Below the pieces are notes generated by a model that saw only the letters and a program-made list of their open reading frames with translations, had not been told where the DNA came from and did not search any database. Below, piece by piece: positions 1 to 4,368 of a stretch of DNA of 6,544 nucleotides. The stretch is taken from the NCBI GenBank assembly GCA_021779795.1, contig JAJXZZ010000191.1, positions 1-6,544 on the forward strand, read 5' to 3'. Each line of letters begins with the position of its first letter. Positions within the stretch are counted from its first letter, which is position 1. Made by a program: the position numbers and the translations under genes. This stretch comes from Acidobacteriota bacterium (GTDB lineage: Bacteria; Acidobacteriota; Vicinamibacteria; Vicinamibacterales; Fen-181).

Positions 1-99
1 CGCTCGACCGACTGGTTCAGCATCGAGTCGACGCCCGGCGTCGGGACGACGCTGCGCTACGGCGTGCGGATCGGGGAGAGCCAGGGCGGGAACAAGTGA
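1..99 (+). CDS. C-terminal end of a histidine-kinase-type ATPase (partial)
   Basis: Frame 1 is open from the first base to a TGA at 97-99, giving 32 residues that end in IGESQGGNK. The segment FSIESTPGVGTTLRYGV resembles the end of HATPase_c domains, where a glycine-rich turn (PGxGT) precedes the last beta strand of the ATP-binding fold of sensor histidine kinases and related anti-sigma-type kinases. The rest of the gene lies outside the window, so any sensor or dimerisation domain is unknown. It is on the same strand as the genes downstream, 184 bases before the next start. Kinases of this type are known neighbours of [FeFe]-hydrogenase genes, so a signalling role with the H-cluster protein is plausible. 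The family call rests on a short match and could also fit another GHKL ATPase. Confidence 0.7.
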   Translation, partial: RSTDWFSIESTPGVGTTLRYGVRIGESQGGNK

Positions 100-100
100 G

Positions 101-156
101 AAGTACGAAGTACGAAGTAAGAAGTAAGAAGTACGAAGTGCGAAGAAAGAAGTGCG
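101..156. repeat. Tandem heptanucleotide repeat, eight units
   Basis: Directly after the kinase stop codon are eight consecutive 7-base units: AAGTACG twice, AAGTAAG twice, then AAGTACG, AAGTGCG, AAGAAAG and AAGTGCG. All begin with AAG and end in G, and variation is confined to the middle of the unit. The tract is much richer in A than the coding sequence around it. It is directly contiguous, with no spacers, so it is not a CRISPR array. No coding function is apparent. It may be a slippage-derived microsatellite or a dispersed intergenic repeat family. Confidence 0.9.
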
Positions 157-188
157 AGCAGTGGGAACGATGCAGCGTGATGCGGCCC

Positions 189-216
189 GAAGCCTGAGGT
201 CGGCAGCCTGGAGCCC
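189..216. repeat. Degenerate heptamer repeat (possible)
   Basis: Four successive 7-base blocks can be read as GAAGCCT, GAGGTCG, GCAGCCT and GGAGCCC. Three of them share the core AGCC. The 7-base period matches the clear arrays at 101-156 and 4281-4354, which is the main reason for listing it. Divergence is high and chance similarity in GC-rich sequence is possible. Confidence 0.35.
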
Positions 217-232
217 GTTGGGGCCGCAAGCC

Positions 233-256
233 GCCGGGCTCGAGTCGCGAGCCGGC
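233..256 (+). other. GC-rich hairpin upstream of the H-cluster gene
   Basis: GGCTCG (237-242) and CGAGCC (248-253) pair perfectly around a five-base loop. With one bulged G at 236 the stem extends by three more pairs to 233-256. No T-run follows, so it is not a standard intrinsic terminator. It ends 27 bases before the ATG at 284 and could lie in the leader of the downstream transcript. No convincing sigma-70 or sigma-54 promoter is visible in 100-283, although the operon promoter may be here. Confidence 0.4.
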
Positions 257-283
257 GAGCGGGCGGGGCGGGACTAGCGCCAC

Positions 284-1585
284 ATGGACGCTCCCTTGCA
301 CTCCATCGTCCGCGACGACTCGCGCTGCGTCGGCTGCGTGGCCTGCTGCAAGGCCTGCCCGACGCGGGCGATCCGCGTCCACAACGGCCGGCAGACGGTG
401 GACGCGGCGGTGTGCATCGACTGCGGCGAGTGCATCCGGGCCTGCCCGCACGACGCGCTGAGCTCCCGCACGTCCACGCCGTCCGACCTGGCCCGGTTCC
501 GCCACGCGGTGGCCATCCCGTCGACGGCGCTCTACTCGCAGTTCGGCCGCGGCGTCCGGCCCGAGCAGGTGGCGGGCGCGCTGCTCCAGGTCGGGTTCAG
601 CGCGTTCGACGACGTGTCGTGGATGTGCCAGATGGTGGGGGGCGCGGTCGACACCTACCTGTCGGAGTGCCGGGGGCCCTGGCCGAAGATCTCGGCCACG
701 TGCCCGGCGGTCCTTCGGCTCATCCAGCAGCGCTACCCGGATCTGGTCCCGCACGTCGTGCCGATCGAGACGCCCCGGGAGCTGACCGCGAAGCTGGCGC
801 GCCGGAAGGCGGCCGAGGCCACGGGCCTGCCCGCGGACCAGGTCGGGATCTTCTACATCACGCCGTGCACGGCGATCATGCAGTCGATCGGGAGCCCGGT
901 CGGCCGGCCCGAGTCGCACTTCGACGGGGCGTTCTCGATCGCCGATCTCTACGGCCCGCTGCTGAAGGCCATCCGGGCGGGCTGCCCGCCCGTGTCGGAG
1001 GAGAGCTTCAACCACGGCGGGCTGCAGTGGGGGCTGACCGGCGGCGAGAGCGCCGGGATGCGCAACCTGAACAGCCTGGCGGTGAGCGGCGTCGCGGAGG
1101 TCGTGAAGGTGTTCGACTCGATCGAGGCGGGCAAGTTCCAGGCGCTGGACTTCATCGAGGCGCACATCTGCCCGGACGGCTGCATCGGCGGGCAGCTCGT
1201 GGTCGAGAGCCGGCACGCGGCCCGCCACACGCTGCAGGGGATCCTGGCGCACGTGCGGGACCGGAGCGAGTACGAGTCGGCCCGGCTGGCGCAGGAGGAG
1301 CGGGTCCGCGCGATGTACCGCGAGCGCTTCTTCGACATGGAGGAGAAGATCCGCGCGCGGCCGCTCGCGCAGGGGCACTCGGACCTGCAGCAGGCGATCC
1401 TGCTGCGGCAGGAGCGCACCCGCGTCCTCTCGCTGCTGCCGCGGCGCGACTGCGCGGCGTGCGGGGCGCCCGACTGCGAGACCTTCGCGGGCGACGTGGT
1501 GACCGACCGGTGCGAGCTGGACGAGTGCGTGTTCCTGAAGCTGCGACAACAGGCGAATCCGCCGAAGGAGAACGGGCATGAATAG
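284..1585 (+). CDS. Divergent [FeFe]-hydrogenase-like Fe-S protein, probably sensory
   Basis: A 433-residue protein. Residues 15-54 hold two ferredoxin-type [4Fe-4S] motifs (C15, C18, C21, C25 and C44, C47, C50, C54). Residues about 75-310 match the [FeFe]-hydrogenase large-subunit domain. All four H-cluster cysteine ligands are visible: C140 in SATCP, C195 in TPCTAIM, and C296 and C300 in ICPDGCIGG. The proton-transfer cysteine of catalytic enzymes (first Cys of TSCCP) is Thr139, and the lysine of PCxxK is Ile198. A helical stretch (about 325-385) leads to a C-terminal Fe-S motif with C390, C393, C398 and C410 or C415. The start is fixed by an in-frame TAG at 275-277 with no other start codon before ATG 284. 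Divergent motifs plus the upstream kinase end suggest a hydrogen or redox sensor rather than a turnover enzyme. No PAS domain is seen. Family assignment is firm; function is inferred. Confidence 0.88.
   Translation: MDAPLHSIVRDDSRCVGCVACCKACPTRAIRVHNGRQTVDAAVCIDCGECIRACPHDALSSRTSTPSDLARFRHAVAIPSTALYSQFGRGVRPEQVAGALLQVGFSAFDDVSWMCQMVGGAVDTYLSECRGPWPKISATCPAVLRLIQQRYPDLVPHVVPIETPRELTAKLARRKAAEATGLPADQVGIFYITPCTAIMQSIGSPVGRPESHFDGAFSIADLYGPLLKAIRAGCPPVSEESFNHGGLQWGLTGGESAGMRNLNSLAVSGVAEVVKVFDSIEAGKFQALDFIEAHICPDGCIGGQLVVESRHAARHTLQGILAHVRDRSEYESARLAQEERVRAMYRERFFDMEEKIRARPLAQGHSDLQQAILLRQERTRVLSLLPRRDCAACGAPDCETFAGDVVTDRCELDECVFLKLRQQANPPKENGHE
1565..1570 (+). promoter_or_regulatory. Ribosome binding site for the small Cys-rich gene
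   Basis: AAGGAG lies seven bases before the ATG at 1578, inside the end of the preceding gene. It supports the first ATG over the in-frame ATG at 1590 and suggests that translation of the two overlapping genes is linked. Confidence 0.8.
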
Positions 1586-1979
1586 GCCGATGCTTCTGCT
1601 GGAGGCGTGCTGCCCCAACTGCGGCGCGCTCCTGACCGAAGGGCAGCGGGTGCACCTCGACGCGTACTGCCGGGACACGAACCAGGACGGGGAGGTTCGC
1701 CTGAGCGCGATCTTCGGCGACTACGCGATCGAGACCGACCTGAAGATGCCGGACGGCGCCGTGGTCGACTTCCGGTGCCCGGTCTGCGACCAGAGCCTCA
1801 TGCTGCAGATGCCCTGCAAGCTGTGCGGCGCGCCGATGGCGTCGGTGAACCTGAAGGGCGGCGGCGTGCTCGAGTTCTGCTCGCGCGCCGGCTGCCGGGG
1901 CCACGCGCTGGGCGGATTCGGCGACGTCGACGAGATGATGTCGCTGCTGAACACGATGCTGAACACGCCGCACGACTGA
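1578..1979 (+). CDS. Small cysteine-rich, probable zinc-ribbon protein
   Basis: A 133-residue soluble protein that I do not recognise as a named family. It shows four cysteine knuckles: C12/C15 (with an extra C11) in CCPNCG, C67/C70 in RCPVC, C80/C83 in PCKLCG, and C101/C106 in FCSRAGC. A lone C31 and several histidines (H27, H109) could also act as ligands. The CPxCG pattern is typical of zinc-ribbon metal knuckles, and two four-cysteine sites could form. No signal peptide or membrane segment is present. Its first eight bases overlap the end of the H-cluster gene and it has a strong ribosome binding site, so it is co-translated with that gene. It may be an accessory, assembly or regulatory protein for the Fe-S or Mo/W complex encoded downstream. 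Binding an Fe-S cluster instead of zinc is an alternative. Confidence 0.85.
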   Translation: MNRPMLLLEACCPNCGALLTEGQRVHLDAYCRDTNQDGEVRLSAIFGDYAIETDLKMPDGAVVDFRCPVCDQSLMLQMPCKLCGAPMASVNLKGGGVLEFCSRAGCRGHALGGFGDVDEMMSLLNTMLNTPHD

Positions 1980-1993
1980 CGGGCGCGCCGGGC

Positions 1994-2007
1994 GGGCCGC
2001 GCGGCCC
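1994..2007 (+). other. Perfect GC palindrome in the gap before the NuoE-like gene
   Basis: GGGCCGCGCGGCCC is a perfect 14-base palindrome, and flanking bases extend pairing with small bulges (1988-2013). As RNA it gives a stem with a GCGC loop in the 58-base gap at 1980-2037. There is no T-run, so read-through is expected. It might tune mRNA stability or the ratio between upstream and downstream products, or simply reflect high GC. Confidence 0.5.
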
Positions 2008-2037
2008 GGCCGGTCGCCCATTCGGAGTCCTCATCTT

Positions 2038-2508
2038 ATGCACGAACACCGGGCGTACAACTTCAAGAACATGCACTTCGTCGGCGAGGAGGGGCAGCTG
2101 ATCCCGCTGCTGCAGCAGGCCCAGGCCGAGGACGGCTACCTGCGCCGGGAGCGGCTGCAGGAGATCCACCAGGTGTCGGGCATCCCGCTCGCCCACATCT
2201 ACGGCGTTGCGACCTTCTACGCGCAGTTCCGGCTGAAGCCCGTGGGCAAGTACCTGCTGCGCGTCTGCCACGGCACCGCGTGCCACGTCAGCGGCGCGGT
2301 CGAGCTGAGCCAGGCCGTCGAGAAGCACCTGGGCATCCCCAACGGCGAGACGACGCCCGACCGGATGTTCAGCATCGAGACCGTCTCGTGCCTCGGCTGC
2401 TGCTCGCTGGCGCCGGTGCTGATGATCAACAACGCGACGTTCGGCAACCTGAGCCCGTCCGCGGCCGTGAAGGTCGTGAAGAAGTACCAGAAGGGGGAGC
2501 GGTCATGA
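2038..2508 (+). CDS. nuoE: NuoE/HydC-type [2Fe-2S] subunit of an NAD-dependent oxidoreductase
   Basis: A 156-residue protein of normal length for the 24-kDa NADH dehydrogenase subunit family (NuoE, HydC, HndA). The N-terminal helical part (about 15-65) includes the family segment IYGVATFYAQF. The thioredoxin-like half carries the [2Fe-2S] ligands C77 and C82 (CHGTAC), and C118 and C122 (CLGCC). In this family the cluster sits beside the NuoF-type subunit and accepts or stores electrons from its FMN. A GGAG at 2024-2027 lies ten bases before the ATG. The stop codon overlaps the next start by four bases (ATGA), so the two subunits are likely made in equal amounts. The protein is expected in the cytoplasm as part of the complex with the NuoF-like subunit and the Mo/W fusion subunit. 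Confidence 0.95.
   Translation: MHEHRAYNFKNMHFVGEEGQLIPLLQQAQAEDGYLRRERLQEIHQVSGIPLAHIYGVATFYAQFRLKPVGKYLLRVCHGTACHVSGAVELSQAVEKHLGIPNGETTPDRMFSIETVSCLGCCSLAPVLMINNATFGNLSPSAAVKVVKKYQKGERS
2491..2499 (+). promoter_or_regulatory. Ribosome binding site deciding the NuoF-like start
   Basis: AAGGGGGAG ends five bases before ATG 2505. It selects that start over the 75-codon upstream extension of the same open frame, and the ATGA overlap indicates translational coupling with the NuoE-like gene. Confidence 0.75.
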
Positions 2509-4271
2509 CGCGGGTGACGGTTGGCTATTCCACGTGCGGGATCGCGGCCGGCGCCGAGGAGACCTACAAGGCCCTCGAGGCCCGGCTCGCCACGCTCGCC
2601 GAGCCCGCCGAGCTGCTGCGCACCGGCTGCGTCGGCATGTGCTACCAGGAGCCCCTCGTCGAGATCGGCACCGACGACGGCGTGCGGTACCTCTACGGCC
2701 ACGTCAGCCCCGACAAGGTGGCGCGCCTGGTGGACGAGCACGTGACCGGGAAGACGCCGGTGGCCGACTGGCTCGTCTGGACGAGCAGCGGCCAGGGGAC
2801 CGACGCCGCCTACCTCGCCCGCCAGCACCGGATCGTGCTGCGCAACTGCGGCAACATCGACCCCGAGGCGATCGACGAGTACATCGCGACCGGCGGCTAC
2901 CAGGCCCTCCGGAAGGTCCTCGACGCGAAGGACCCCGAGGCGGTCATCAACCTCGTCGTGGATTCGGGGCTGCGCGGCCGCGGCGGCGCAGGCTTCCTCA
3001 CCGGCATGAAGTGGCGCTTCACGCGCATGGCGCCGGGCGCCGAGAAGTTCATCATCTGCAACGCCGACGAGGGCGACCCGGGCGCGTTCATGGACCGGTC
3101 GGTCCTCGAGAGCGACCCGCACGCGGTCCTCGAGGGGATGATCATCGCCGGCTTCGCGATCGGCGCCGACCACGGCTACATCTACGTCCGCGCCGAGTAC
3201 CCGAAGGCGATCGAGCGGCTGACCATCGCCATCGGGCAGGCCGCCGAGCGCGGCTTCCTCGGGGACCGGATCCTGGGCAGCCCGCACTCGTTCCACGTCA
3301 AGCTGAAGGAGGGGGCGGGCGCCTTCGTGTGCGGCGAGGAGACGGCGCTGATGATGTCGATCGAGGGCAAGCGCGGCATGCCGCGCGTCCGCCCGCCGTT
3401 CCCCGCCACCAAGGGGCTCTGGGAGAAGCCGACCTCGATCAACAACGTCGAGACCTTCGCCAACGTGCCCTGGATCGTCCTCAACGGCGCGAAGGCGTTC
3501 AACACGCTCGGCACCGCGAACAGCAAGGGGACCAAGGTCTTCGCCATGGCGGGCAAGGTCCGGCACGGCGGCCTGGTCGAGGTGCCGATGGGGATCACGA
3601 TCCGCGAGATCGTGTACGGCATCTGCGGCGGCATCCGCGACGACCGGCAGTTCAAGGCGGTCCAGATGGGCGGCCCCTCGGGCGGGTGCATCCCGGCCGA
3701 GCTGCAGGACACCGTGATCGACTACGAGTCGATCAACAAGACGGGCGCCATCATGGGCTCCGGCGGCCTCGTCGTCATGGACGACACGACCTGCATGGTG
3801 GACGTCGCCCGGTTCTTCCTCGAGTTCACCCAGCGCGAGTCGTGCGGCAAGTGCACGTTCTGCCGGATCGGCACCAAGCGGATGCTCGAGGTGCTGACGC
3901 GCATCACCGAGGGCGAGGGGCGCGACGGCGACATCGAGCTGCTCGAGGAGCTGGCGGCCCGCACCAAGAACTCGTCGCTGTGCGGCCTGGGGCAGACCGC
4001 CCCCAACCCGGTGCTGACGACGCTCAAGTACTTCCGGTCGGAGTACGAGGCGCACATCACCAACCGGAAGTGCCCGGCGCACAACTGCCAGAAGCTGCTG
4101 ACCTACACGATCACCGACGACTGCAGCGGCTGCATGCTCTGCCTGAAGGCGTGCCCGGCCGGCGCGATCACCGGCGAGCGCAAGAAGCGGCACGTGATCG
4201 ACCAGTCGAAGTGCACCGTGTGCGGCGAGTGCTACAAGGTCTGCAACCTCGGGGCGATCGCGAAGGACTGA
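2505..4271 (+). CDS. nuoF: NuoF/HydB-type NADH- and FMN-binding subunit with extra Fe-S domains
   Basis: A 588-residue protein longer than plain NuoF and built like HydB/HndC of bifurcating hydrogenases. Residues 1-80 form a thioredoxin-like [2Fe-2S] domain with C11, C42 and C46. The NADH/FMN core includes GLRGRGGAGF (155-164), NADEGDPGAF (186-195) and GAFVCGEETAL (272-282). The core [4Fe-4S] ligands are C447, C450, C453 and C493. KCPAHNC (522-528) may be the metal site seen in HydB relatives. Two C-terminal [4Fe-4S] motifs follow (C540, C543, C546, C550 and C570, C573, C576, C580). It should exchange electrons between NAD(H), its Fe-S chain and partner subunits or ferredoxin. The start at 2505 overlaps the upstream stop by four bases and has AAGGGGGAG five bases ahead; the frame stays open upstream to about 2280, but that part overlaps the NuoE-like gene and shows no family similarity. 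Confidence 0.95.
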   Translation: MTRVTVGYSTCGIAAGAEETYKALEARLATLAEPAELLRTGCVGMCYQEPLVEIGTDDGVRYLYGHVSPDKVARLVDEHVTGKTPVADWLVWTSSGQGTDAAYLARQHRIVLRNCGNIDPEAIDEYIATGGYQALRKVLDAKDPEAVINLVVDSGLRGRGGAGFLTGMKWRFTRMAPGAEKFIICNADEGDPGAFMDRSVLESDPHAVLEGMIIAGFAIGADHGYIYVRAEYPKAIERLTIAIGQAAERGFLGDRILGSPHSFHVKLKEGAGAFVCGEETALMMSIEGKRGMPRVRPPFPATKGLWEKPTSINNVETFANVPWIVLNGAKAFNTLGTANSKGTKVFAMAGKVRHGGLVEVPMGITIREIVYGICGGIRDDRQFKAVQMGGPSGGCIPAELQDTVIDYESINKTGAIMGSGGLVVMDDTTCMVDVARFFLEFTQRESCGKCTFCRIGTKRMLEVLTRITEGEGRDGDIELLEELAARTKNSSLCGLGQTAPNPVLTTLKYFRSEYEAHITNRKCPAHNCQKLLTYTITDDCSGCMLCLKACPAGAITGERKKRHVIDQSKCTVCGECYKVCNLGAIAKD

Positions 4272-4278
4272 CACAGGA

Positions 4279-4354
4279 AGGATTCGGGAGTCAGGAGTCG
4301 GGATTCGGTTGGAGACGGGGCCGCCCGACTCCTGAATCCCGGCTCCTGAATCCT
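4279..4354 (+). repeat. Inverted pair of heptamer arrays forming a long hairpin
   Basis: The 97-base gap between the NuoF-like gene and the fusion gene contains two oppositely oriented arrays. The left is GATTCGG, GAGTCAG, GAGTCGG, GATTCGG (4281-4308). The right is GACTCCT, GAATCCC, GGCTCCT, GAATCCT (4327-4354). Arms 4279-4308 and 4325-4354 pair over 30 positions with 24 Watson-Crick pairs, three G-U pairs and three mismatches, around a 16-base loop. No T-run follows. The hairpin sits just upstream of the next ribosome binding site. It could be an RNA stability or attenuation element, or a mobile intergenic repeat. Confidence 0.85.
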
Positions 4355-4356
4355 GC

Positions 4357-4362
4357 GAGAGG
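4357..4362 (+). promoter_or_regulatory. Ribosome binding site of the fusion gene
   Basis: GAGAGG lies six bases before the ATG at 4369 and two bases after the right arm of the hairpin, so folding or unfolding of that stem could affect access of the ribosome. It supports ATG 4369 as the start, as does the immediate NuoG-like beginning of the protein. Confidence 0.65.
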
Positions 4363-4368
4363 CACGCA

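Noticed and set aside
101..156. CRISPR array
   Set aside because: The units are seven bases long and directly contiguous, with no spacers and no cas genes nearby.
163..180. Sigma-54-type promoter resembling TGGGAACGATGCA
   Set aside because: The GG and GC elements are about seven bases apart instead of ten, so the spacing does not fit the -24/-12 consensus.
17..1678. 553-codon open frame on the minus strand
   Set aside because: It lies opposite the H-cluster gene, is rich in Arg, Ala and Pro with no recognisable domain, and results from the high GC content at third codon positions.
2280..2504. N-terminal extension of the NuoF-like protein to an upstream ATG
   Set aside because: The extra 75 residues overlap the NuoE-like gene and are Arg-rich with no similarity, while ATG 2505 has a good ribosome binding site and a family-typical N-terminus.
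4279..4354. Intrinsic terminator splitting the operon
   Set aside because: The stem is long but has a 16-base loop and no following T-run, and the next gene encodes an expected partner subunit with its own ribosome binding site close by.
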